From: Cyclaneusma minus
Lineage: Eukaryota > Ascomycota > Leotiomycetes > Marthamycetales > Marthamycetaceae
Direction of reading: 5' to 3'
Assembly: GCA_037179335.1 (NCBI GenBank)
Contig: JAKZHN010000002.1
Span: 806,001-870,000 of the forward strand
DNA length: 64,000 nt
Both the position numbers and the translations under genes were made by a program. Positions 44,059-55,481 of this stretch are shown one piece after another; the first letter of the stretch is position 1; every line of letters starts with the position of its first letter. The notes under the pieces were generated by a model. That model was not told where the DNA came from and ran no database searches. It worked only from the letters and a program-made list of their open reading frames with translations.

Positions 44059-47000
44059 ATGGCTTCCAAAAGCAACTATGGGCCTCCCAAGAGACAAGGA
44101 GGCTCTTCCAATGTTTCAAGCTCTCAGAGTGCAGGACTAGGTGACATACAGTCTCTGAGCTTGACGGATAGATCGGCGCGCGGTGGTCAAAAGAAGGAAC
44201 TTGAGGGTCGGCTGAAAGAGAAGGATGAGAAACAGGCAGATTGGGACAAGGCAACAGAAGACCTTCCCGGGAAACCTTCGGAGACTACAGCTAAAGCGCC
44301 TATTCAAATTCTGACCAACCATTTTCTGGTCACGCTGAGGGGATCGGCAGGAAAGTTCGCGAGGCCCTACGAGCTCCACCGGTACACAATCGAGCTTGGG
44401 CAGACCGAGCACGGTTCATCAGCGAACACCGTCCGCAGGGACGTGGTGAAGAAGGAAGCAAAGCGGGCACTGATTACGCAACTTCTTGCCGAATTCGATC
44501 GGACAATCCGGGAAAGAAGTATGCCACGGATTATTTCTCGACTATCATCTCTGCCAACAAGCTTTGGGGCCATGGAGATGTTCCTACCCCGCTTCAGGTT
44601 CCGCACGATTACGCGAGAGCTGGCGGCGTCGTCGGGAGAATGATCTCACACATCAAGTATCAAAGTATTGTCCACGTAAACACATTGAGGCAATACTTCC
44701 TTGGTACACTTCCCCAAAGATCGGTCAACTGGCTTCCAGACGAGGAACTCAAGGCCTTGAACGTTGTCTCCTGGAAAAACATATTTCCAGATTCGTTTTA
44801 CGGTGGACGTGTCGGCAAAAAGTTCTACCCTACGCCACGCTGGTTACCATGTACGACAGAAGTCAAGGAGACTGATGACGAGGACACTCAAAACTATGGA
44901 ATGATCTTGGTCAAGAATACCAACAAGAAGACCGTTTACTATGGCATCACGGGCTACTTCACTTCCATGAGACCCGGTACAGGAAATCTGTACTTGAATG
45001 TCAATACCACGACATCGGCTTTTTATCCGTGGCACAATTTGCCGAACAAGAAGCCTCTCGATATTCCAGACAAGACCACCACGATAGAAGCAAGAATCTC
45101 CGTGTTCGAATGGCTCAACCGACGTTATTGGGTTTATTCCCACCATGGAGATAATTTTGATACCGTCGCCTTTCTGAATAACCTCCGTGAGCTGAAGGGT
45201 GTTCGTGTCTACTAACTACTTCGATGGTGAGGTCAAGGAGGAGGCTACCAAGCCAGAGAAAGAGCAAAAAGAGCCGAAAGGCCGGACAATCTGTGCGGTC
45301 TCTAATATGTTCTTGGGGGGTAGAGACCTACACTTCGATCGGCCTGGTAACATCGTGGTCGGCGGTGTGACGCTTCCGGCGGGACGCACTCAGATCATAA
45401 CGCACATGCAACAGAGTAAAGCCGTCTTTATGAATTTGACACAGAACTTCTAGCTAACCTTCCAATAGGATGGGGTGACACGGGCTACGAGGGCCACCGA
45501 TCACCCGCGCGTCTTAGGATCGATGAGAATGACTTTTGTGTCAATCTCGGCACAGTAGACAGGCCAATTTGGTATCCCGGGCAACATCTCTACTTCATGC
45601 CCTGGCAATTCGTTGCTGGTACACTGAACTCCCAATTCACATCTTCCATGGTCAAACCGGCAACAAGGTTCCCGGAGCTCAATATGAGGCGTATTCAGCT
45701 TCAAGCTCTTGTCCCGCTCGGGATTAAGGCTAATCCGAGCCACTGCCCGGTAAGATTATTGAAATATTTTATAGCACTGATTCTAACTTGAGTAGGAATT
45801 CAACTTCGTGGTCGATCCGAATTTTGCTAAGATCAACGCGGCCATTGAACCTCGGCCTCTTCTTACATTCAAGGCAGGCAGTTTTCCGTCTTGGAAGCCA
45901 GATCAAGCTTCATGGAATCTAGTCGGTTCAAAATTCGTCGAGGCACGTTCCTTGAGTGCTACCACTTCTAAGCTGTTCGCCATTTTCGTCAATTATAGGT
46001 CAACCCAAAGACGCAATTACACCGCCCCTGATGATATGCGGAACATGCTGGGTTCTTACCTGAAATACCTTGTGAATAACTCTAGGAATTGCTTGGAAGG
46101 TACGACAATCGTGCAAGAAGAAGTTGTAGCCACCGCACAAACGGCCCAAGGCGACTTGGAAAAACCCCTGAATGCTGCATATGCCCGTATCACTGAAGGC
46201 ATCCCTAAAGGCTCAAAGCCGCCGTTGATCTTGGTCATTCTTCCGGAGAAAAGCATTAGGCTCTACTCCATCATCAAGCGATGGGCGGACTGCATCAAGG
46301 GTGTTCCGACGGCATTCGCGCAGGTCGCGAAATTGAAGAAAGGGGGCCAAGACAATAGCATTTTCGGCAATATGAGGTATGTAGTTTACAGGAACTGGCT
46401 ACCTAAAAATTGGCTGCAGCAGTTTAACTAACGTGGACTTTACAGTCTGAAAGTGAATGCGAAGTTGGGAGGCATTGCCCATAGAGTCAACTTCGAGGAG
46501 CTCAAAAATAGACTCGAGTTAGAACACACCATTGTCATGGGCGCCGATGTCACGCATCCTGGCCATGGAGGACACCCAAACTGCCCTTCTATGGCAGGGG
46601 TTGTAGCCGCTTTCGACAGCAATTTCGCGCAGTATCGTCCCTCTGCACGCTTGCAATCACGCAACAAGGAAGTAAGTTCCTCCTCCCATAGGTTTATGAA
46701 GTCTGTCACTAACAAGAACTCAAATAGTACATCGAAGATCTTGCCGACATGGTCTGCGAGCATCTTGTGGCGTATACGGAAGAAAAGAAGATGCTCCCCC
46801 AGCGCATTCTCTTCTACCGCGATGGGGTTAGCGAGAGTCAACACGGAATGGTTGCATATGAAGAGCTCCCAAGAATCCGCGACGCCATCACAAATGCATG
46901 GCGTAAGATGGAAAAACGGCCCAAAACCTGCCCGAGTGTCAAGATCACGCTGGTAGTAGTCACCAAGAGACACCATGTCCGCTTCTTTCCGGATCCGAAG

Positions 47001-47556
47001 GAGAAATACACCTACCGGCCGGCCAAAAATCTTCCCCATGGAACCCTAGTCGACAACTCCATCGTGTCGCCAAGATACTTCAACATCTATCTGCAAAGCC
47101 ATGCAAGTGCGCTTGGCACAGTTCGGAGCTCGTTCTACGTCGTGATCGCAGACGAGAACGCCATGAGCGCAGCAGATCTCCACACCATAGTAAGCTTACT
47201 CCCCTCCTGTCCCCTGTTCCCGAGTCGCAGATTCCAAACGGCTCCTGCTCTGCAGATATTCCGCAGCTTCCAAAGGTTTATGAACTAACGCAGAGCAGAC
47301 ATATCGACTCTGCTGGGTAGGATCCCGCTCCACCACATCGCTCAGCGTCGTCACGCCTGCCAAGTACGCGGACATGCTATGCGAGCGGTTGCGCTGCTAC
47401 ATGAAGCCAGCTCTGGAGAATTCGCATTATGTTCGAGATGGCAACCCTTTGCGTGATCCTGCACATTTTGCAAGAGATCCCGACCTGTGGGGTTCGGGAA
47501 CGGCAAACGCAAATCCCTGGCCCGAGGAGTTGAACGGTCAGATGTTCTACATCTGA
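44059..47556 (+). CDS. Argonaute 1, slicer residues intact, two frame breaks
   Basis: Argonaute of the RNA-silencing pathway, with N, L1, PAZ, MID and PIWI domains recognisable. PIWI motifs are IVMGADVTHPGHGG (Asp), ARLQSRNKEYIEDL (Glu), LFYRDGVSESQHG (Asp) and IYLQSHASALGT (His), a full DEDH set, and the C-terminus QMFYI is typical. Clear introns are 45416-45468, 45750-45795, 46377-46445, 46672-46727 and 47190-47298. Two further places need a frame change. Near 44511-44517, between LITQLLAEFDRTIRE and KYATDYFSTIISANKLW, removing 44446-44516 as an intron keeps a frame but deletes the helix EAKRALITQLLAEF that Argonaute 2 also has. Near 45207, between ELKGVRV and TNYFDGEV, a 52-nt segment 45201-45252 with a perfect TACTAAC could be spliced. 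With both spliced the protein is 1013 aa. It could be functional with odd splicing, or a young pseudogene. Confidence 0.85.
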
Positions 47557-48294
47557 GACGGTGGTGCTTTGAGAATGGTGAATTTTTGAGTCATGTTTGC
47601 ATCTTTACGGAGTCTTGGGTATTCAGGAGTTACGGATATTCAGGAGTTGGGGGCATCTAGGAGTTAGGGGCATTCATCAGTTTGGGGCGTTTATGTCTTT
47701 GGCATTTTACGGGTACTAGGTAGACACGGGTTTCGGACTTTCTGTTTAGAATTCACTGCGATCTTTCAAATTGTGGAAAGCTGGGATGTAGCAATAGCTT
47801 GAGCAATTGATGTCAGAATTCTCTGTCACGAACGGTTTTTGGAATGATTGTGTACAGTGCGCCGCCAGCAATGAAAGTGATGACTGATGAGTGAGATGAG
47901 CGAATGACTGCGCAACTTGGAATGGGGAATTGAGAGGTGTTCCCGCTATCTTCTACACAGCACTGTAGTATCCATGATTCAAATTGGAGCGTGCTAGACT
48001 ACCACTAGGCTGGAGAAGTCCTGCGATTCAACGCAGAACACAGTGATTGTTGACATTTGCACCATCCGATCACAAGGGACACAGTAAAGTAGACATGGAG
48101 CAAGTTGCAATATATTGCTACCTAACTAAAAATTATAAATTGTTGCTTAGGGTGAGAAGTGAAGTGAAACTCGAAACAAAATATTAAGTGAACCTGAAAA
48201 CGAAGACGCCAATTTTTTTCCAACTTGTCAAACTTTTCTCCCGAAACAAACGAAAACATCTCCCCTACTCGTCCACACTTTCCTAGACCAATAA
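47557..48294. other. 3' intergenic region with a short repeat array
   Basis: No gene. It contains the 17-bp repeats at 47620-47687 and then AT-rich sequence up to the 3' end of the gene at 48295. Confidence 0.5.
47620..47687. repeat. 17-bp tandem repeat downstream of Argonaute 1
   Basis: Four consecutive degenerate units, the first two being TATTCAGGAGTTACGGA and TATTCAGGAGTTGGGGG. They begin 64 bp after the stop codon, so they probably lie in the 3' UTR. Confidence 0.7.
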
Positions 48295-49806
48295 TTAGAC
48301 TGCGGTTTCCTGACCCATGACTCTGACTCCCTGCACAGGGGGGCTGATGGCCAAAAAGTCGTAGGCGCTCATAGCGACACTATACGCGCTCTGGGCGGCC
48401 GCGAAGCCACTAGAGGCTGCTTGGCTTGGGTAGGAGAGAGCAGTTGGGGTTGGCATCGGGGTCATAGTGGGATAGTAGCTGGATGGGTTCGGGACGGTGA
48501 AAGAGTAGTAGCCGGGTGCGTTGGCTCCAGTCGGCTCGGGAGCGAATGGGGCCTTGAACGTGGGAATAACGGGGCTCGGGAAGCTCGCGGATGCTGCGTC
48601 TGAGCTCTGGCTGGGACGAGCGGGAATGGCGGGAGTGGGGCGGAAGAAAGCGCGGTCCTCTACCTTTTTGGTGGAAGCTGGGACTGAGGAAGACGAAGAG
48701 CGGCTGGAGCTGGAGCTCGGGCGCGCCTTGCTCTGCGTTGCGACTGCGGTGGCAGATGGCTTGGAGGAGCTGCGGCTGTAGCTCGAGACCGTGACCTTGC
48801 TCTGGGTTGAGGCTGGGGCGTAAGAAGTCTTGGCTGACTTCTGGCTGTAGCTCTCTCTTTCCTCATTCTTGCTTTGTGTCGAGGCCGGAGCGTAGGACGT
48901 CTTGACCGACTTCTGACTGGAGCTGGTGTATTGACTCTTGCTGCTAGTTGAGGATGGAGCAGATGTCTTGGCGGACTTCTGACTGTAGCTCTCGCTTTCA
49001 CTCTCGCTTTGCGTAGGGGCAGGGTGAGCAGAAGAGCTGCTGGAGACGCTCATTTGACTTTTGCTGTGAGTGGGCACCGAGTACGTAGAGTGTGCGCTTG
49101 AGTTTCCGCTGGGGCCCTTGCTTTGGAATTTCATCGGAGCAGTGGAATGATCAAACCAGCGCGGTTGCTTTTGGTTCTGCTGTTTTGTGTTCTGTTGCTT
49201 CTGGTTCGCAGTCGGGGCTGGAGCAGGAGTAGAGCGGCTGGAGCTGCTCGAAGCGGGAGAAGGCTTGGAGGAAGGCTTGGAGGAGCCCTGTTGCCCTTTG
49301 CCCTGAGTGGAAGCTGGAGAAGATGGGCCACTGGTGAATGCCTGGCCATGACCCCGGCTTGGTTCGGGAGTAGAGTCATGGTCGGTGGAGTTGCCGTGAG
49401 GCTCGAATTCATGGTCGGTAGAGTTACCATGAGGCTCGAATTGTTGCTCCGTGGAGTTGCCAGGAGGCCCAAAGTGTTGCTCCGTGGAGTTTCCGTGAGG
49501 CTCATAGTGCTGGCCGGTGGAGTTGCCGTGAGGCTCATAGTGCTGAGCGACGGATTTGCCGTGAGACGTGAACTTTTGGCGACGGTCTCCGGAACCATGT
49601 CCCATGGCAGGGCGCTCGTTATGACCAAAGTCGGTCATATTCTGCTCTTTGCCCCAGGTGTGAGTTGGCTCAATGGGACTGCTAACGGGACTATGCTCCG
49701 AGTGCGTGGGCGAGGCAATAGATTGCGAGCCATATCCTCTTGGAATGGCGAGCGCGAGAGGAGCAGTGCTCAAAAGAAGAGTGGCGGCGGCTTTGGAGAA
49801 CTTCAT
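48295..49806 (-). CDS. secreted repetitive Ser-rich protein
   Basis: A single exon of 503 aa. The signal peptide is clear (MKFSKAAATLLLSTAPLALA, then IPRGYG). Residues about 87-141 are five 11-residue repeats of the type QHYEPHGNSTE, each ending with an N-glycosylation sequon NST. Next come Ser/Lys/Gln-rich repeats (SQKSAKTSYAPASTQSK appears twice, with related versions) and a Pro/Tyr-rich C-terminus (APGYYSFTVPNPSSYYPT). Only two Cys-free regions are evident and no enzyme domain is seen. There is no hydrophobic GPI tail, so it is probably secreted or trapped in the wall by its repeats. The gene is probably prone to copy-number change in its repeats. Function unknown. Confidence 0.8.
   Translation of the reverse strand: MKFSKAAATLLLSTAPLALAIPRGYGSQSIASPTHSEHSPVSSPIEPTHTWGKEQNMTDFGHNERPAMGHGSGDRRQKFTSHGKSVAQHYEPHGNSTGQHYEPHGNSTEQHFGPPGNSTEQQFEPHGNSTDHEFEPHGNSTDHDSTPEPSRGHGQAFTSGPSSPASTQGKGQQGSSKPSSKPSPASSSSSRSTPAPAPTANQKQQNTKQQNQKQPRWFDHSTAPMKFQSKGPSGNSSAHSTYSVPTHSKSQMSVSSSSSAHPAPTQSESESESYSQKSAKTSAPSSTSSKSQYTSSSQKSVKTSYAPASTQSKNEERESYSQKSAKTSYAPASTQSKVTVSSYSRSSSKPSATAVATQSKARPSSSSSRSSSSSVPASTKKVEDRAFFRPTPAIPARPSQSSDAASASFPSPVIPTFKAPFAPEPTGANAPGYYSFTVPNPSSYYPTMTPMPTPTALSYPSQAASSGFAAAQSAYSVAMSAYDFLAISPPVQGVRVMGQETAV
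49384..49548 (-). repeat. 33-bp minisatellite encoding NST-sequon repeats
   Basis: Five in-frame units inside the secreted-protein gene, each coding 11 residues of the form xQHYEPHGNST with small changes (FGPPGNST, FEPHGNST). Confidence 0.85.
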
Positions 49807-52800
49807 TTTGAATCGACCTGTGAGTGAATGAATGCAAGTGAAAGCTTGTTGATGAGGGTGAGATTGTATGATTTGATAGGGAACAACGAGCTTCTTTATA
49901 CTTGAGATAGACTGTATTCTGTTTCCCGAAACTTTTAGACAATCAACCGCTCCCTCTTTTCCATCTTCTCTGGTAACTGTCCAAGTGCAAAGCCAAGAAG
50001 CCGGCGATTGCTTGTGAAATCCCGTGTTCAGTGCGATCTTACACCTAGCTGTCGCTCTTCTTTGTTGTTGCGTTCGAAGCTTTGGTTACGCTATGGCTAG
50101 CACTCGAGTAGAACTCTCCCGAACGCCCCTTGAATGCAGGTCCAGAGCTGAAAGCGCGCTATAGACGGGCTGTCCCCACTCGTCTGCAAGGCCAGTAACC
50201 GGACCCTCACAGATCGAATCGGTTATTCCCGACAGACAGACCAGATAGATACACTAACTAGGGGCCGAGACCTGTCAGGGGTTGACGCCGCTTGGAATCG
50301 TGGGTGACAGGAGCATCCGAAGTTCAGGAGCATAGCACTTGCATGTAGCACAGCGCCGGAAGCTAGTTGAATGAGGCGAGGCTTTGGAAATGGTCGATAC
50401 CAGACGTCGACCTCGGCCAGCCCGTGGCTTAGCAGCTACACATCACACTTGGATATGAGGCTCAGCATAGGTTGAGTGCTGCAAGGTAGTGGAGCTCTGT
50501 GCCTGGAAGTCATTCGAAGTCCTGAGCCAATGTCAGTATCTCGTCTCATTAACAAACAGAGTTGGTCAGTAGAATATTCAGGATTCAATCCCAACAGACA
50601 ACCGGAGGTTTGTAAGCATCTGCAAGCCGAGAATGTACATTCAATTCTGCATATGCATATGGGGAATTTGAACGAGCCCAGTTTTGGCGGAGAGAAAAGC
50701 AACGCCATCGAGCAATGAGCAAGCAGCCACGGACCCAAGCTCCGGAGCATGGATTCCTGGTGGGTTGACGACGATGGTATCGAAAGCCTCAAAATCGCGC
50801 CCCTATCTTTCCTCCGCTCCGCTGGGCTGTGCCACGCTCCGGCTCAGGGCAGGCTGGTGCCGTGTAGCACGAACCATGGTATCGAAGGCATTATGTGAAA
50901 TCTGGAAGTATGGTAATGGATGCTGGGTAGACCAGAAGCAACTTAGCAGAACCAGTTACCAGTGTTGCGATCTCAGAGATGGCGTTGGGCGATTGGTGTC
51001 GGCAAGCTGGCGTTGATGTGAACTGGTGCAGTTCAATGCGAAAATCGAGACCATCGGAGTCCGGCTCGGAAAAGGTCTCCAGCCGACGGGAGTCCGACGT
51101 GGACCGGCCTTAACGCCTCAGGCTACCACGCGAATCTCCTCAATCGTCTTAGCGTCTTTGGGAAACACGTGCAGAGACTTCAAGATCGCTCCATCATTTC
51201 TCAACCCCACAAACAACGAACACGCCCAACATTGAACAACAGAACAGCCGTTTTATTTGGCCCTCGAGACTGCCCAAGTTATTCTATGGGACAGCTGCCT
51301 TCGTGAGCTCTCGATCAAACTGCGAGTGCATTTCGACTTTCCGAGCCGCGACGGCATTTGAAGCACTTTCTTTGTTTGCTTCCCAGGAAGCCCTCTCTCC
51401 CCCTCGACACGACTCAAGAACACCCAACCACATATTGCCTACCTCCTGTTCCTCTTCATGGACTCGAGCGTCACTTATTTATATCGTTCAGTGGAAAATA
51501 GAACCAACGGCCTAGACAGCCAGTCCCTTCCACCCTGCTGGCGCAGATGTTGTGTGCCAGGAGGACTATACAGGACAGACAACATTGATGATTCCAACGC
51601 CTTCCCCAGTCTGGGGAAGAATGAAGCGTCTCCAGCTAGAATCCAATATCGGCGGATGCCATCGAGCACTGCGCAAGGACTCGCCCGCGGGCAGGTAGTA
51701 GGAAGAGTTCAATTCTGTTTCTACATATTCACACTTGCCAAGTCGCTCTCAGCCCGTTGAGTTGCCCCATGCCGACTGGTGTTGCCCGTCGACATTATTC
51801 CGAGTCATTTCTTGAGGAAGCAACAAGCTATTCCCGTTGAGCTTGTTCTGCCACCCTGCGCACCATGGCCCCAAGCTCAAGCTCAAGCTCGCTGCGGCCT
51901 GCTTGGCGAGCATGAACTTTCGGGAAATTGGTCACCACCTACCTCATGGTCACCACGACGCTCCAGTCACAGTCACAGTAATTGGGGCACCCCGCAGTAT
52001 TAACATCTTACCCCGCTCTTTGAGACCCGTGGAGAAGCTGGCATGTCTTGCATATGAAGCCGCACATCTGGTACGATCCGTCGACCTCACTTCCATCTGG
52101 CTTTCTGCTGGCATGATGTCCTGGTCCGCAAACCCAAGGCCAACTACTTCGAAGTTTGAATTCAATCAATCTTTGAGTTCAAGTCACAAACAGTCGAAGA
52201 CCAGGATGGCATGGCCGACGCCAGCTTGCGACATCAACATACATATGGGCTACACTCGGTGCGGCCCGGAGCCCAAGTCAATTTCATTAACGTTGTCCCC
52301 TGAAATTGCAAGCTCGAGCGAAAGATGAGGAGCGGGGGATACATGTAGCCGAGCTCTCAGGGTCTTGGTTGGAGCTTTGGGCACATTGTCATTGACGGTC
52401 TTCTGAAATAATGTCGATCACGCTACTACTACTATGTGCGAGAAAGGCTGGGAGAAGGGGACCAGGTGCGTCAAGCAATCATCAACCTTTTTTCCTTCAG
52501 TTCCAGTCTCAACTGATGTCAGGGTCGACTCCATGCACATTTGAGTTTCTCGAAGGCCGATTCATGACAGGAACAAGCAAAGAAGCAAGTTTCAATACTG
52601 AAGCTTGAGCAAGCTGGAAACATTGAAGTGAAAAGCTCAAACGGTTCTTAGCGGCAAAGGAGACCCTTGCGAGATTGGCTTTCTGGCAAAAGCCACTGAC
52701 AGCAGGGCCGTGCGAAACTTAATAATGGACTATGGAAAGTCACATGTAACGTCGATTGACGCTCCGAAAGTTAGAATCGAGTTGTTTACATGTAACTATT

Positions 52801-54360
52801 CAGAGCCCCTGGATGATCGGAGACTTAGTGGCGAACCCTCGGCTCTAGTCAGCTCCCAAAGACAAAATCGAAGCATAAGAAAGGCTATGAATACTGAGAG
52901 TCGGGGCATGGAAACTCTTTCCTGTAAAAACAAAGATGCGACGCTTATACTTGCTTAACTTGCCGAAAGGAGGCAAAAGGGCACGGCACGATTCCCTCAC
53001 GCTAGTTCAAGTCACGTGATCCACGGGAGCCCAACCTGCACTGGCGCAGCCTAAAGGACGGCGCCATCTCCGCTGCCATCCAAAGCCATCAGCCGACGAC
53101 AACTGAGCGCCCCAGCGCAAGCGACGAGTGCCGGCAGCAGGGCCCACCCGGCGACAGGGAAAGTAAGAGGCATCGCTATTCGTTTGACGATGCGCTGGCC
53201 TCGTGGAGTTCTCGAAGGCAAAGTTGATCGTCCGAGTCGCTGCATGTGCCTCTGCATCGTTGCCCAGCAGCCCGACTGCTTGATGCCTGACTGGCACGGC
53301 GACGCCAGCTCTGACTGGAGCTCCAGCTGAGCATTGATGCAGCCGCCTCCAGCCCCAAGCTGAGCAGTCCAGACTAATCGCCGAGAATGCCCTGTGCGTG
53401 CGGGAGTGCCTGCGAGGATAGACCCCGAAGAAAGGCGGGCGATGGAAGACGCGCCTCGCTGTTGCGCGCGACTCGGTGGCACAACACCTTTCATAACTGA
53501 CAGCCAAGTTATGAAGCGCCTCAAAGACGCCGCTGGCTCCGCGGCGGCACCAGCGGTGTTCTTGACTTCTCGGCTGCCCAAACAGGGCGACCGTCAACCA
53601 ACGGTGTCATCTCCGCCGCTCCCGAGGATTTTCGAATGCCACCGCAAAACCACAGCGATCACTTCCCTTCTGGGCAGAATTCTTATGATTTTGGCAGTGG
53701 ACGATAATGTTCTAGCCCACATTCAGCAGGGCTCGCGTCGCGGTCTAAACTCGAGCTCGAGCAATCATCCATGATCCTGGGCATCGTGACATCTTTTGCT
53801 CTTTCAGTTTCCTCAAATTATTTTCACATGCTGATCCTTCGCGTCAACAAAAACAGAACTCAGGAACTCGGAAACTAGCCAGAAGTGACCGGACCATCCA
53901 TGCCAAAACCAATTCGGGCCAGCTCTGGTCTTGCAAGGCCATGGTAGGGCACAGTTGGCAGGTCTTCATACAATTGCCATGATGCCCCCGTGTCATTCAA
54001 TTAAATGCTCTCAGATCTTCCCCACAAGACCCGAGCTCTAACTATGTCCAATTTTTATACTTCACGGCTGGCTGTCACTGACAGAGCACACCGCTCTCAT
54101 TGGAAGGAAACCACTACTTACCTGGAACATCCCTATCCCTGGCTTGGCCTTTTTGCTTAACTGTGCGATTATCCACCGGCTGGGCACCCATACTTTCAGG
54201 GATCTCTCCTACTAATATGATTGGAGATTGGACTCAAGCTTCTTCCAGAATCACATATATGCAACACCTCGCCCCATACCTCACTCCGAACCATCAATAT
54301 GCCCATGAGCAGATCAGCCGTTACAGAACCGTGATCCCGTTACGACCGAGACCGTCCCCC
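49807..54360. other. long intergenic stretch, no gene seen
   Basis: About 4.5 kb with only short frames. A GC-rich part at 53000-53600 is open on both strands, which looks like composition and not coding. No transposon or RNA gene recognised. Confidence 0.4.
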
Positions 54361-55481
54361 ATGGCTTCTTACCGAGACACCAGAAGGAGGTATGAACCCC
54401 AGAAGATCTTCGACAAAAAATTGCTGTGCTAATTGCTCACCCCAGCTCCCTCTACCCGAAGCCATCCCAGCCGAATTTCGAGCACTCATACTATCCGACA
54501 GCGAGGTAATGAAAGCCACTCCTCTCCTTGACAACCGCGATCTAGACGCTGAGAGAAAGCCAAAGCTCCTCGTATCCGACCAATGGCGTGAACTCGTCCC
54601 ACTCTTTGCCGGTATCCCACTCTTTGCAGCTATCGACACTCCCGTCTTCCGTGGCCCAACCCCAACCAAGCCCTCCAATCTACACCCCCGACGGATACAA
54701 CATTGGAACTTCATCCGCTGTCTACGGAAGTCCAGGCCAGGGTTATGGGTTATACTCCAGCCAGTCTTTGCCCTCTGTGTGGGATTCAGCAGGGCGTATC
54801 TCACCAGACGATTACACCGACATAGCTGATTTCGGCCGATCCTCAAGTGCCGAATACGCGCTTGATGGCAGCCGCGCCAACGGAAAGTCCAAGCCGAACG
54901 GGAAAGGGCATTCACAGAGACGTCCATCTAACCGGGATGAATTTGACGGGCCCCATCAATTCTTGAAGCGTCCGCCGCCAGAGGTTATTGCCCAGCATGA
55001 CCGTGAACTTCCACATTTGCCGACGAATCTGGTTGTGCAGGAGCAAGACAGTGTGCTACAATGTGTCAACGACAGGCTGTCCCAGTGTGCCTTCGACTTT
55101 GTGGCCAAGTACCAATTCCCCATCCCCCTCACGTCCGATATGCGACCCGTGGAGCGGCCGGAAGACCGAGAGTGGACAGAGTGGGTGTACCTATTGAAGC
55201 GACTAGCCACCAAGCGACGCATTCCCGCGCGAGTCCTCTACAACGGCCAGATCAAGCAGTTTGTCACCATCTTGGAGAACTCCCTGGAGATGCGCCATGC
55301 GGCCAAGCACCAATCCCGGCCGCTTAAGGACGATCGAAACATCTTGCAGCTGATTTCGGCAGGTATTCAGGTGGCCAAGATCTTGAGAGACGCTTCTGCC
55401 ATGGACTATTTGGACCGCTTGTACGTTGCTACCGAGAAACAGATTCAGGAGCGGAGTGCCATCAACCGATACCGCTCTTGA
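54361..55481 (+). CDS. conserved fungal protein of unknown function
   Basis: Three exons (54361-54389, 54446-54505, 54554-55481) give 338 aa. The start MASYRDTRRS is joined to SLYPKPSQPNFEHSYYPTAR and then to a low-complexity region rich in Ser, Pro, Tyr and Gly. The C-terminal half looks like a compact, strongly constrained helical domain: DSVLQCVNDRLSQCAFDFVA, then REWTEWVYLLKRLATKRRIP, then ILENSLEMRHAAKHQSRPLK and DASAMDYLDRLYVATEKQIQ. I do not recognise a named family with certainty. No signal peptide or membrane segment is seen. The low-complexity head followed by a charged helical domain would fit a nuclear or regulatory protein, but that is only inference. The second intron (54506-54553, 48 nt) is the shortest and the weakest join. 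Confidence 0.7.

Noticed and set aside
50574..50600. GGATTCAATCCC, like a tRNA T-loop
   Set aside because: No acceptor, D or anticodon stem could be fitted around it.
53007..53774. Overlapping open frames on both strands
   Set aside because: GC-rich composition keeps several frames open; no motif, start context or intron supports a gene.
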